Assembly (NCBI GenBank): GCA_028752905.1
Contig: JAQNBH010000012.1
Coordinates: forward strand, 23,035,112-23,099,111
Direction of reading: 5' to 3'
DNA length: 64,000 bases
Source: Cladorhizidae sp. MBARI D1340-BT2
Taxonomy: Eukaryota; Porifera; Demospongiae; Poecilosclerida; Cladorhizidae
This document shows positions 9,901 to 21,300 of the stretch, piece by piece. Each line of letters opens with the position of its first letter. The first letter of the stretch is position 1. Below the pieces are notes generated by a model, which did no database searches, had not been told where the DNA came from, and was given only the letters and a program-made list of their open reading frames with translations. The translations under genes and the position numbers were made by a program.

Positions 9901-12055
9901 TCCCCCTCCTCCCTTGAGATAATTGAGAGTGTGGTTGATCAATTTCTGCTGCTCCTCTCCTCCTCCTCCCCCCTCCTATTTTTCACAACCCCTGATTTGT
10001 CTTTCTCCCATCCCTTATCTAGATCCCTAAGAGGAATCCCTGTCAATAATTTTTTTCTGTCTTTGTTCTGTTCCAGTGTGGAATGTGGACTACTGTCAGA
10101 TCCTCAGGGATATCACAGTGGAGGATATGTAAGTACAGAAACGCCCCCTGATCGGGATACATCTCTATCTCCCTTCATCCCTCCTTACCATCCATCCTTA
10201 TCTCCCACCATCCATCTCCTATGCACACATCTGCTGCACACTCTGCAGGAATGAGCTGGAGAGAGTTTACTTGGAGCAGCTACAGTTCAACATTAATGTC
10301 TTGTCTAGCGTCTACGCCCAGTATTACTTTGATCTGAGGTCGCTGGCAGAGGACAACGGACTCTCCTTCCCTAGCGAATACGAGCCTCTCACAAAAGAAA
10401 GAGCTAAGAAACTTGAGGTATGCAGTTTGTTGTTGTTGACACCTTTGTTGTTGTTGTTGGTGTGGGTTGTTTGACGTCATTGCTGTCGACATGTTGTTGA
10501 CGTGATTTGTTGTTGTTTGTGGACATACAGTTTGTTATTGCAGTTGATGAAGGCCATTGTTATATTTATTAATGAGCTTTTAGGGTTGTTGGATTTGGGA
10601 GGGAGGGTGTTGGAAATAAGATTGATAGCATTTGTTGGAAGAATGTAGAAGTGGAGATCTACAAGTATTTTAGTATGTGATAAAGCTAGGACATTGCTAC
10701 AACTACTCTGATCAGTTAAACTCTGAGCTTTCTGCAACCACAGAGTGATTCCCGGTAGGCAAAGGTGGGCCTCTGCAGCTTTAGGTTCCTGAAAATCCTG
10801 AATGATGGCGGCAACCTATTGAAACTTTTTTCTATACTGCGAGCTATGTCGAAGTTTGCCTGTACAGTATGTGCTGTGCTTATAATAAATTTTAAAAAAA
10901 TTTAATTTAAAAAATTGTCAAGTGTGGACAAAAAAAAATTGTGATTTTGTTCAGCCTTTCCCATAACCCACTTAGTGTAGCTAGCGCCATGTGGCACTCT
11001 GGGTTTTGTCAGTTAAAAATGACGTGTGCACAATCGTTAATTTTTATATTATAAAATACCCTGCTTCCTGCTGGTTTCATGTGTGTCATATCTTGTACCC
11101 CAAGGCTAAAACAACAACTTGAAAAACAGACCGTTCACTGTTTTGATAACCTAAAAAAAAGTATAAAGCAAATAAGTCCAATTTTTCTACTATCAAAGGT
11201 ACTCTTGACTTGTCTAGTACGGAAGAAGATTGTGGAATCCATGCTTACTTGGGTAAGCCTTATTGTAAGCATGGATCCTTGGATGAGTTAGCCACAATAG
11301 TATAAACTTTTGGAATGAGGGTGGATGAGCTCGACGCATACGATAAAATTCTATGCTTATAGACTTGATGGTGGATGCGCCGCTGCCCTCCTCGCCTCAA
11401 CTCAATATAGAATATGCCATAGTTACCAACATAAATCTCAATATAAACCCTGTGTGAATCAAGCGGTGAGAGTGGTAATAATGCTTGTGTTGCCCAAACA
11501 ACAATTATAAAGTACTATGACCTTCTCAATCAGCAACTTGAATTTTTACTCTCTCGATGTTTCGACTAGATGCTCTAGCCTTCGCGAGAGGGTCAAGTTG
11601 GTTATTGAGAAGGTCGTTGTAATTTCGTTAAGTCAACTGAGAGTTCGTTGAGAACAATGAATGTTGGTAGGCAATACATTCTGCATTTAACAGTGTTAAA
11701 ATGATATTCATATCTGTGGTCATCATGTGACCACAAAAACCTGATCACAATATCAACAATAGAGATATCCCATAATATATGGTTGCTAGGGACTTTAATA
11801 AATTTCTGATTTGGTATAAATGTTTTACTGAAGTGGTTCGATGATTAAAATAAAAAAACTCTTCCAGCAATCCGACGGTGAGAGGGGTAAAAAAAAAATT
11901 TTAATTAAAAAAAATTATATTTGTTACCTCATTTGTTGTTGTTGTCCTGTCAGGCTCTTACACAAGCTTCGGAAGACAACTGGACTAACTACAAGCTCAG
12001 AAAATCTACCAGTTCCGAACCTTTTGCCCCCAAGATCAAGCTTATTCTCATGTAG
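6825..12055 (+). CDS. CCNY: Cyclin Y gene, 3' part (4 exons, spliced)
   Basis: The joined exons 6825-6939, 10077-10128, 10249-10417 and 11954-12055 give one uninterrupted reading frame with GT/AG introns and matching phases (1, 2, 0). The product carries the second half of the cyclin box of cyclin Y. Recognisable blocks are [73 protein letters not shown] and [10 protein letters not shown], all diagnostic of the cyclin Y family rather than other cyclins. In animals cyclin Y is N-myristoylated, sits at the plasma membrane and activates CDK14/CDK16-type kinases, including LRP6 phosphorylation in Wnt signalling (family knowledge). The N-terminal exons, with the myristoylation site and first half of the cyclin box, are not in the window; I searched the upstream 6.8 kb by eye and found none. 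The stop codon is TAG at 12053-12055. Confidence 0.93.
7128..7560 (+). pseudogene. Helitron-like N-terminal fragment (degenerate)
   Basis: A + strand frame opens [12 protein letters not shown] and continues with Arg/Glu-rich sequence, broken by stops. It ends with [20 protein letters not shown] and [12 protein letters not shown]. The pattern of Arg-rich repeats followed by LGxM-x(3)-C-x2-C and a second Cys pair is typical of the N-terminal region of animal Helitron helicases. No Rep or helicase domain follows. Confidence 0.45.
7561..8349. other. CCNY intron, nothing recognised
   Basis: AT-rich intron sequence with short unrelated open frames. No exon, repeat or RNA gene is supportable. Confidence 0.4.
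8350..9437 (+). repeat. 30-bp minisatellite (about 36 units), open in both directions
   Basis: Units contain GTGTATCAGTCGAGGCAGTC and CTCACTGCAA. The unit is 10 codons long with no stop in several frames, so 394 codons (+) and 427 codons (-) stay open (repeats [10 protein letters not shown] and [10 protein letters not shown]). The absence of splice context or conservation argues against coding. Confidence 0.95.
9438..10076. other. CCNY intron with short GC-clamped repeat and poly-G run
   Basis: A short near-repeat (CCTACTACTAGATGGAA, twice near 9512 and 9558) and a run of about 15 G at 9868-9882. The region is otherwise featureless. Confidence 0.4.
10077..10128 (+). CDS. CCNY: CCNY exon (cyclin box, small 52-nt exon)
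   Basis: Preceded by TTGTTCTGTTCCAG and followed by GTAAGT, a strong donor. It completes the split valine codon and encodes [17 protein letters not shown] plus two bases of the next methionine. The match to cyclin Y is direct and the phase agrees with both neighbours. Confidence 0.93.
10249..10417 (+). CDS. CCNY: CCNY exon (end of cyclin box)
   Basis: The acceptor is CTCTGCAG and the donor GTATGC. Its 169 nt finish the split methionine and encode [30 protein letters not shown] and [10 protein letters not shown]. Relative to vertebrate cyclin Y there is a small insertion next to [10 protein letters not shown]. The exon ends in phase 0. Confidence 0.93.
10418..11953. other. Last CCNY intron
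   Basis: AT-rich. A TTG-rich run (GTTGTTGTTGTTG) follows the donor. An imperfect inverted pair lies near 11520-11545 and 11590-11617, related to the hairpin at 12612. No other feature. Confidence 0.4.
11954..12055 (+). CDS. CCNY: CCNY terminal coding exon
   Basis: After TTGTCCTGTCAG the phase-0 frame reads [18 protein letters not shown], then [10 protein letters not shown] and a TAG stop. Position and pattern match the terminal cyclin Y segment (an Ala-Ile/Leu-Ser/Thr start, then an acidic-Asp pair, then basic and Ser-rich residues). The conserved vertebrate end with a Leu-Pro-Arg-Trp motif is absent, so the C-terminus is diverged. A spliced transcript would confirm this exon. No clear AATAAA lies close downstream. 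Confidence 0.75.
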   Translation, partial: ALTQASEDNWTNYKLRKSTSSEPFAPKIKLILM

Positions 12056-12611
12056 ACATGACCATAATGATAATTACTATTTTAAATGTATACCATGTAA
12101 TATTGGGACATTCAGCTTTAATTTGCCTATAAACTATTTTTTTAACATTGGTCAATACAACTCGACATTAGTACCTCTCTTCTCTCTGTATGCTATTTAT
12201 ATACATGGTTATTTTTTATAAAGTGTTCCTCGCTGGTACTTTGTCTTGTCTAATGCATGCACGTTGTTGTCTCATTCTTGGGAGTTCTACCCTGTAAGAC
12301 ACACACTCGCGCACACACTCTCTCTCCTTGGAGTTCTATATACCCTATAATGACATGCACACTGTTCCGTTTTCAAAATGCTGGGGTCCATTGAGGACCA
12401 TGGCAACTAGTGCAGTAAAAAATAATATATTTATAAAAATAATAATATTTCTCTTTAAGTCTGCTTTCTGTTGTTTGCCAAATGTTAACAACCATGGTTT
12501 AATGACTTGCTTTTATTTTTTTAAAGATATATATATATAATTATATATAGTCTAGATTAAAAACACATGACTAGTAAAGGCTGTTATTGTCCTATGATCC
12601 TTGAAGTTGGA

Positions 12612-12656
12612 CCTCAATAATCAACTTGAAATTAGAGTTCAAGTTGATTATTGAGG
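12612..12656. repeat. Perfect 19-bp hairpin with 7-nt loop
   Basis: The left arm CCTCAATAATCAACTTGAA (12612-12630) and its exact reverse complement (12638-12656) flank ATTAGAG. Related imperfect copies occur at 11520-11617 and 20900-20985. It is not followed by a U-run and lies outside coding sequence, so a small palindromic MITE is more likely than a terminator. Confidence 0.8.
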
Positions 12657-13010
12657 ATTTTACCTGAAATTAATAATTATAGCAAGGTTCAACTTGGGGT
12701 GCTCAGACACTCGCAGATTTATACCAATGTTGTGTGAACATAGCCCCCCCCCCCCCCCCCCCCCCTATCTTGGGCTACTGGTCTCCATACTGATTAGGGA
12801 CCATGTCCCCACATCACCCCCCCCCCCCTTCTTCATTCGCAATGTGTGCACACAAACAACAAGCCAAGACCTATAACTCCTGCGAGGCCTCCAGAACCAC
12901 CTCTCCCATACCTCATACAAAAGATCATTTGACTGCACATGCAAGTGAGAATGGGCTACATGGTTAAATATCATTCAATGACCTTTCAATGACTTGCATA
13001 TATTAGTAGC

Positions 13011-13157
13011 CAGGGTTTCATTTAGGAAATTGTATTATTAAAATTCTTATTTATGTTGTATGTTGATAAGTGCTTGACATCATGCCCCCCCCCCCCTTAA
13101 TATCCAGATTCCTCCAGTTGCTCCCCCACCCTTGGACAATTTTCTAAATGAAACCCT
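13011..13157. mobile_element. Short hAT-like MITE (about 147 bp)
   Basis: The left end CAGGGTTTCATTTAGGAAAT and the right end ATTTTCTAAATGAAACCC are inverted repeats, with nothing coding between. The ends resemble those of the deleted hAT at 35487-37215 (CAGGGTTTCATCCAGGA). I could not confirm an 8-bp target duplication. Confidence 0.65.
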
Positions 13158-13511
13158 TATTCCTAAAGTTTAGGAGTCAAAAGAAAGGACACAGAGTTAG
13201 ATTTTCTGGGGGTGACAGGAGAGGTTAATGTAATCGGCCATGTTGGTCAAACCGCACTAGCGTACACCCTGATGTTTGGAACCCGATCGTAAGTGAAGAA
13301 TTGCCCCTTGAGAGAGAGAGAGAGAGAGTGGCAACATACAGATCTGAATGCACTGATAGCATTACAAAGAACACCATGATTGTTCACTATTTTTGCATAA
13401 CCCATAGTTTCAGTAGGCCTAGAGCAACTTGTTTCTGCACTGTCAGCACATTTGATTCTCGAGTAACTATCATGTGTGTTGCCATCCTGGTTGTGTACTG
13501 TGTCAATCAGG

Positions 13512-13588
13512 CGGGTGAAGTCATAGATGTAAGAGTTGCTGGTTCAGCAGAAGTGAAGGAAGGGATTGCATCCAGTAACTCCAGATGG
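13512..13588 (+). other. Possible orphan exon
   Basis: Between GTCAATCAG and GTAAGA an open frame reads AGEVIDVRVAGSAEVKEGIA and SSNSR. The codon pattern looks protein-like, but no homology is recognised and no joining exon with the right phase is obvious. It lies 1.5 kb after the CCNY stop. Confidence 0.2.
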
Positions 13589-14204
13589 TAAGACTTTACT
13601 GAATGCAGAATGAAGATATTAGCTACAGCTATATAGTGACACTGAAGTTATGCAGCTACTTTTGCATGTACTGTAAATTCTGATCTCCCTCGCCTATCGC
13701 TTTGCAGATTGCGCAACTGTTGACCACTCGTTACCTGTACTTCTAAAGCCAGGTTTCTATAGACAAATTCACGAGCAGTTATACAACAGGAATTGTCTTG
13801 ACATAATTATTCCCTCAAAATATACCCAAAAGAGTCAGAGAATCCATGTATATATGTGTGCTGTCTGACTAACTGTATATGTATATACCATATTTTCAAT
13901 GCAAACAAGTTGGATGGATCGGTGAAGTATTAGAGGACGCCAAATATGTTTCCACAGAGCTGTCTCGTGGGAAGGAGGGAGGGAAGAGGTGTGAACTGGT
14001 GGTTGAACAACCAGGTCAATCAATAGTTATGTAGCTTACTGTTGCTCAAGTGACAGAATTTCTGCGCAGTTGATTAAATATAAGTGCACTGAATACTTAG
14101 TAATCCATAATGATAAGGCTAGCCATTATGATAGCAATGTGGGACTTTATTTTCAGCATAAATTACTAATGTAGATCAACATTTACCATCCCCTTTACCC
14201 ATTC

Positions 14205-15033
14205 ATGGGGGCCATTGGGAAGAAGTCACTTTTAGATCATTGGATGATTGTCCCTTACCGAACACGTGGCGGCAACTACTCTTCTTTGACTCTCCTCCTG
14301 TTCCTCCTTTTTCTTCTTCTGGAGTTAAAATCCTCTTACCGGCTCTTTTCAGAGCCAGACCTCCGTCCCACATCCTTTGGAACTACTCTACCATTGGTAT
14401 CTATTTCCTGTAAGCTATCACTCTCACCAACTTGCTCAGGTTTCTTATACAACGTTCGTATCTGCCGTCACCGTTACTCCCGTTCATCCTCAACTAGTTT
14501 GGCCAATGTCGGCTGCCTACTACTTCTTTTGTCTGGAGACGTAGAAACCAACCCTGGTCCTGGTACTCCATACGTGATATATAACTGCTTCTTCTTTACA
14601 TGAGTGTCCTCTTTGTTGCAACGTAATTCTCGATGCCAATGAAAAGAGGGAAGGTCAGGAAGCACTTTTTTGTGAAGGCCGCTGTCAGAAATGGTTGCAT
14701 CGTTGGTGTGCAGGAGTTCATAAGGAAGATTACAAGCAGTTGTCATCAAACAACACTCCATTCAAGTGCCCCTCGTGCATCCTTTCTGAACACCAACAAC
14801 TATTGGTGTCACTCGTTAGCTCAGTGGAGTCACTCAAAGCTGAAATTCGACAATTGAGAAATGCTGCCAAGTCATCTAATGATCCACTCCTTATTGATCT
14901 CGCTAGCAAAGCTGCCTCCTTTACCAAAGATGACCCCCCATGCCCAACTGGCGACCCACCAAACTCGTCTCAACCAAGTGTAAATCCTACATCACATTCA
15001 GAAACACACACCCAAACTGTATATAAGTGTTGA
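14205..15033 (+). pseudogene. LINE ORF1: 2A-like motif plus PHD finger
   Basis: The first frame (14205-14603) has a hydrophobic stretch near its start and ends LLLLSGDVETNPGPG at about 14515-14559. This fits the 2A consensus D-V/I-E-x-N-P-G-P, which makes ribosomes skip the Gly-Pro bond. After a one-base frame change near 14601 comes a PHD-type zinc finger, ECPLCCNVIL, LFCEGRCQKWLHRWCAG and FKCPSC (about 14602-14780), then a coiled-coil-like segment. 2A-like sequences at the N-terminus of APE-type LINEs are known from sea urchins and other invertebrates, and PHD fingers are known in CR1-type ORF1 proteins. Confidence 0.8.
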
Positions 15034-15589
15034 CACATCTTTCTCCTCATCTATTTCTGTCTCTCCTGCTATGCATGGCCAAAGATCTCAGGACACCAGG
15101 TCAACCCACTCCACCCGTTCAACTAATAACAATCATAATGCACCAAAAAATTCTTTTTTTATCCAACCGCCGCCCCTCCCCAAAGCCTCCAAACCTCCCA
15201 TAGCTATCTGGCCTCCATCTGCACAAGCCCCCTCTGCTACCTACTCCTACCTACATTCAACATCCTCAACACCAAGATGCCCCTTACTTCAACCCATCCT
15301 TTTCTACACACTCCCATACATCCTCAGCCAACCCAAGGGTTTCTCCATCAGCCCCCTGGTTTAAACCAAAGACCCCCGTCCCAAGTTACTCGGCCTCCAA
15401 GACCTCCTCCAATTCATCCCCTCCCATTCTACCCCAACCACCTCCCTCATGTCAGCCCTCAACATCTCGCTTCTCAGCCTCACCTCACCCTTCCACTCCT
15501 GGGTCTACTTACAACTCTCCTTGCACCACACCTCCTACTCTCCCCCAACTACCATCCTCCTCACACATAAAAATATTATCTTTTAGTCT

Positions 15590-16413
15590 CCTCCCTAAAA
15601 TAGACGAGCTTTCAGTTCTTTGTACAATTCATTCTCCTGACATCATTTGTATTTCTGAAACTTGGCTCTCCTCTGACATCCTTGACTCAGAAATCTCTCT
15701 TCTTGTTTTAATATTTTCTGTCTTGATAGAAGTCGTCGGGGTGGTGGTGTTGCCATATGTCCATTCTTCCCTTCATGCTTGTTCTCTTCCTATAAATTTA
15801 AATTCTAAACTAGAACTTCTCCTTATCTCTGTCAGCACACATAGTCAAGTAGCCACCATTGGTTCCTTCTATCGCCCCCCTTCTTCTCCTAATGATATAT
15901 GCTTACTTATTGATCTCCTTAGCTCTTTTCCACCAAAAGATCTTAAAAACTTAATTATCTCTGGTGATTTTAATACTGATCCTTCTCGTGCATCAATTCT
16001 TGACCTCACTGCTCTATGCCATTTTGTTTTCTCTGAATCAGGTGGCCACATCTCCTACTCATTACTCACACACTGGAAAACCTTCTATTATTGATCTTGT
16101 TCTTGTACCCTCTGACTGTCCTACTAACTGCTGTATTTTACCACCTGTCTCTTCTTCTGATCATAACGCCATACTCACATCTGTTTCTGTCTTTGCCTCC
16201 CCCTCCAAGTACTCTAGGCTGAGGGTTTGGTTATACCACCGGGCTGACTTTGATATGGCCAATCAACTTCTAGATTCCATCGATTGGAATCGCATTCTCT
16301 CACCGGACATTGACACTTCGTGGAGGATCTTTAAAGTAAATTTCTTGCAAGTGATAAACTCCTGTGTTCCCTCTAGTCTTCCCACCTTCTCATCCTCCTT
16401 GGGTCAATCGTGA
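15590..16413 (+). pseudogene. LINE APE-type endonuclease domain (frameshifted)
   Basis: Recognisable motifs are DIICISETWLSS (metal-binding Glu), IGSFYRPPSSP, LIISGDFNTDPS and VSSSDHNAIL (catalytic Asp-His pair). Frameshifts fall near 15703 and 16040. Order and spacing match the EEP nucleases of L2/CR1 LINEs. Confidence 0.85.
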
Positions 16414-16429
16414 TCTAATATGTAAAATG

Positions 16430-17990
16430 AAATTAACACCTATAATTATGCTCTGGCCAAAAAGTACAACTCTCCTTCACTCTTCCTTGCATATCGTACA
16501 TTAAGAAATAAAATATCCTTTACTCTTCGCCTCAACAAGCTCTCCTTTTTCCGATCTCTCTCATCCTCCCCCAAATCAATTTGGTCTTATGTTCGTTCTC
16601 TGAGGAAAGACTCGTCAACAGTTCCCACCCTGTCTTATAATGGATTCCTATTCTCCTCTAATGAACAAAAAGCTGATATTTTAAATATTTTCTTCTGTGA
16701 ATGTTTCAATTTTTCTACTCCTCCACTTACTCCCTATTCTTCTCTGTCCACTAATACATCATGTCCCTCTGACTTTATATGTTCTGAGGATCAAGTGCTT
16801 TACCTGATTAATCGACTACCATCTGTCACTGCCTCTGGACCTGATCTTATCTCTTCTCGCATGTTGAAAGTGATTGCTCTCAACATTTCTTCTCCCCTCA
16901 CCCACATATTTAATCTTTCTCGGTTATGTCCCCAATGATTAATTATCCAACATTGTTCCCATTCCAAAGTCCACTTCAAATCTCAGCTCTCCCTCAAACT
17001 ACAGACCTATCTCTCTTCTCCCTATTGTAAGTAAATTACTTGAAAAACATGTGCACCGTCTTCTTTACAACTTCTGTCTTGATTCCAATCTCATCTCTCC
17101 GTCTCAGTTTGGTTTTCTCCCTCACCGCTCTACTTCATCTGCCCTCCTCTTTGCTGTCCATTCTTTCCATACGCTTCTTCAACATAATAAAGCTGTGTGT
17201 GCCTGCTTCCTTGACCTAAAAAAAGCCTTTGATTCTGTCCCTCATGTACCCCTACTACACCTTCTCTCAATTCTCCAATGTCCCCCTTGACTCCTCAAAT
17301 GGCTCCATTCTTATCTTTCATGCCGCTCTCAACAGGTGGTCATTTCTGGGTCCACCTCCTCCCGTCTTCCAGTTTCTTCTGGTGTCCCTCAAGGTTCAAT
17401 CCTTGGGCCCCTTCTCTTTATCATTTATATTAATGGAGTATGTAAAGTCCCTCCTGCAAGATTATTCTGTATGCTGATGATATCCTACTTTTCCAACCTG
17501 TTAACTCCCTTCCTGATTTCTCCCTATTTCAACAAAATCTTGATACTGTCTCCTCTTGGATCTCATCCAACTTTCTTACATTAAATTCTTCAAAATCGAA
17601 ATGGATGTTTATAACTTACAAAGTCTCTCCTATCTTCAAAACTTTGCCCTCACTCTACCTACTTGGTGGTTCCTCTCTTGATTTAGTCTCCGAGTTCAAG
17701 TATCTGGGTGTTCTCTTATCTTCCACACTATCCTGGTCTAAACACATATCCTTCATTTGTAGTAAGTCTCGTCGTCTCTTAGGCCTCTTATACCGACAAT
17801 TTTATCATCACTCTGACTCCTCTTCTCTTCTGCGTCTATACACCTCTCTAACAAGACCTCACCTTGAATACTGTTATTTTCTATGGGACCCACAATCTGT
17901 GCACCTCTCCAAAAAATACAATTCTTTGCATGCAAAATTTGTTCTAAAGACTGGTCTTCTGACTATTCTCTCTTACGTTCTATTCTAAAA
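16430..17990 (+). pseudogene. LINE reverse transcriptase (frameshifted)
   Basis: Blocks are [64 protein letters not shown] and the catalytic YADD box (ILYADDIL near 17468-17490). These lie in several frames separated by indels, so the copy is dead. C-terminal segments such as FKYLGVLLSSTLSWSKH also fit. Confidence 0.88.
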
Positions 17991-18330
17991 CTCCCTACAC
18001 TCTCCTCTCGTCGTCTCAACTCTAAACTCATACTTCTCTTTAAGCTTTTGCATAATTACACTGACTTTCCAACCTCACTGCCTGCACATCACCTTACAAC
18101 ATTAGATCATACCACCCCCTCAACCTTACTTTCATTTTCCCTCGTACTCAGTCTTTTAATGTATCTTTTTTCCCTTCTGTCATTCGTAAGTGGAATGCTC
18201 TTCCGAACAATATTAAGGAATCCCGTTCTCTTAGCTTATTTAAACATTACATACAAACAATTTCATAACATTCATAATGTATTTCATGTGTTGTGTGTAT
18301 TGTGTGCTCTTTGCATTAGCCAGTGGCTAT

Positions 18331-21300
18331 TGTTTGGGGATAGTCCAATTTTTTTAAACAACAACTATATATATACATAATTATAATGTTGTAGGAAACA
18401 AGAGCTTCATCAGAAATTACTGCAGATGCTCCACCAATCTTACAAGTTGTTTAGCATTTCAAAGTAAAATACTCACCTGCTAGTGCATCATGTGGCGACA
18501 AGACAGTGACTACCATAAAATCATGTCAAGATAAATAAGACCTCAATGCACTGACAGGCAGTGAATGGTTAATGGACAATGAAAACAGCAAATCACCAAA
18601 TCTATAGTAGATAATTCATCAAAAAGGCGCACTGTAATACTCATATCTAAATACTCATAGCATATCAAAATGTCTACAATATTTGATACAGTCATATTGC
18701 TCAGGTTAGCAAGGGCAGCTAGCCACTTACTATTTCAACATCAGAAGGTGAACAGTGCGCACCTCTTAGCATTATTGTCTTAATTAGCATGTAGTCAGGT
18801 TAGTACTTATTTGAATGCATATATTTCTGCACAGATTATAGATCCATAATTGTACCAGATCACGGGGGAAGCAAATAAGGATCACAAATCTGCATATTGC
18901 ATCACCTGCTTCTTTTATACTGGGCTCTGCAGAGCTGATTGTGGCCATATTGCCACAGATTGGATAAAGAAATTATACTAATATATATATAGTGTTTACC
19001 AATGCAAGTGGACTGTTTTTCATTTAGAAAACTTATTATCCCAATTTACCAGTAATCTCATGGCCATTAGCTGTAGTGGACTTTGATGTGAAGGAACTAA
19101 GATATTTCTTTGAAAATCAATGCTTGAGAAACATCCGGTAAGTATGGTAGGCATTATTTCATTTTTTAACATGGAGCTCTTGGCTTATTGTAAAACAAGC
19201 CAATCATGCAATGTCAATAACAACAAAGAAAAACTTCTTCTTAAATATGCCATATAACTCTGTGTGTTTATGGAATAGCAAATGTCTGCAAATAATCAAG
19301 CCAAGTTTTGATTTTTCTTCATGGACGATGTAATGCTCCGAGATATTAATCACCAACTTTATTTAGGATATACCAGAGCAGACAAATAGCTATGATTGCA
19401 GTCTTCTTGTGCATGTTAAAAGCTATTATCCTCATTTTATCAAGGGGTACACTACATAGTACTCCCTATGTTGACTTGACCACTATTTTACTCTTTATAG
19501 TGTGCACGTTCTAGGCGTTGGACTTGGAATTCAAGTGTTGTCTTGTATTCTAACATTATTATTTTGTCTCTTCATCAATACCTTCTCCCTCTATATTATA
19601 TATATATATATGCAGGATTTGGTTCCTCAGCCAAGACAAAAGATGATGAAGAAATTAAAATAATTATGCTGTTATATATTATTACTTTTTTGATCAAAAA
19701 AATACAAGTATTATTGGTGGATGAGGTGGGAGAATTGTATATATATATATATATAAATATATATATATATTGTCCCTGATGATTGCATTCGCATGAAACT
19801 GCAATAGGACTAGCCATCCCAGTACTTTTCTATATTCAATAGCTCTGCCTTAACACAGCATTGAGCACTATTTGTAGCCTTCATCAGCAAACTACCTTCT
19901 AAGTATATAATATATATATATATATATTAGGAGCTTGAGTTTGGCTGGATGAATATGGAAGAGTGGGGAAGGATAGGTGGCATTGCTGTTAAGGAAAGGT
20001 GTGGAGGGAGTACGAGGTGCAGTGATAGAGGAGGTGGGAGAGTGCATATGCATCAAGTAGGAAGTGGTGAAGGAGGAGAAAGGAAAGGAACTCAAGTAGA
20101 TGATCTTTGGTTACCTCCCTCCCATCTGATCTTACAGGACCCTTTACCTATTTACAAATGAGCTATCCCTAGCTTAGCTGAGTAATGGATGCTATGTTTT
20201 TCTCAGTAATCAATACACACTCAGTAGCTACTGATCTGTACTTTATATTTATATATATAGATTTCAGATTCTGATCTGGTGAAGGTTGAGGCATGAGCTC
20301 CTCAGATACTGTCCAGTTCACCAAGACAGTTATTTCCAGAATACTTACATGAGCTTGGACACAAGATATGCCCAAAGTGATTCATGGCTTGGCAAAGGAG
20401 AGAGAGCTGGGGGTCAGTGGGAATGCTGGGAGGTCACCATTTCCACAGATTCTTACTTTGTACACTGAAGTTTTTATAGTACACCAGTAGTATGGGTTGA
20501 CTAACTTTTTTAAATAACAAAGGTTAACTCCTCCCCCCCCTCTCCCCCCCCCCCCCCCCCCCCAAAAAAGGGGGGAAAAAGGAAAGGAAAAAAGCAGCCA
20601 CTAGCTTCTTAGCTGCCTAAGTGGTGGTTTCAGCTGCTCCAAAAAAAAAGACTCCCAGCATGCCTTGAATCCTTTGCTTGCTAAGGTAGTAAACCATAGA
20701 ACAAAAAACCTGTAGAAAGTCAGGGGGGAAAAATCACTCGAAATTCATCTTCAGTAACTGTTTCTATCTGTTTTCCCACTTGCATACAAAAGTAAAAACA
20801 GAAGGCTACAAACATCCTTGCAGGGACTAATCCATTTCTTGATTAAAAGTAGCTTCTTGTGTCGATGATCAAGCAACCTCTCGTGCTTTTTTGAATTGGG
20901 TCATTCTCGAAAGTACGACTCAAGCTAGTTGATATGTCGAGAGAATAAATTACAAGTCGATTATTGAGAAGGTTATTGTAATAGTGTAACTTTTCTACTC
21001 CAGTCAGGTTCTGTACTGCAATGTTTTGTAACACTCCTACTTGCTTCATCAACAGAAAAGCTCAAAGCTCAGCTCAGCTAGTGCTCCTTGTGGACTATCA
21101 TTAGGAAAGACCATGAAGTATCTACTCAACTCACCATGTGAAGCGACAGAACATTATTCTAAAGTATGTCATTTTGTATTGTTCAGGTGGAATAATTATG
21201 GCTCGCAGCAGATTGGGGAAAAGTTTTTTCCATGACACATAATTAAAACTTTTGTCGTATATATGTGCTGATCTTTATGCAGTGGACAACATGGTGTACA

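Larger units (their letters stand above)
14200..18330 (+). mobile_element. L2/CR1-type non-LTR retrotransposon, near full length, decayed
   Basis: In order: an ORF1-like region with a 2A-like motif and PHD finger (14205-15033), an APE-type endonuclease (about 15590-16410) and reverse transcriptase (about 16430-17990), all + strand and broken by frameshifts. The final frame carries a C-terminal block SVIRKWNALPNNIKES, then SLFKHYIQTIS and a stop, as in L2/CR1 elements. The 5' and 3' ends are not exact. It lies between CCNY and PIKfyve. Confidence 0.88.

Noticed and set aside
12612..12656. Rho-independent terminator
   Set aside because: Perfect hairpin, but in a eukaryotic intergenic region and without a U-run.
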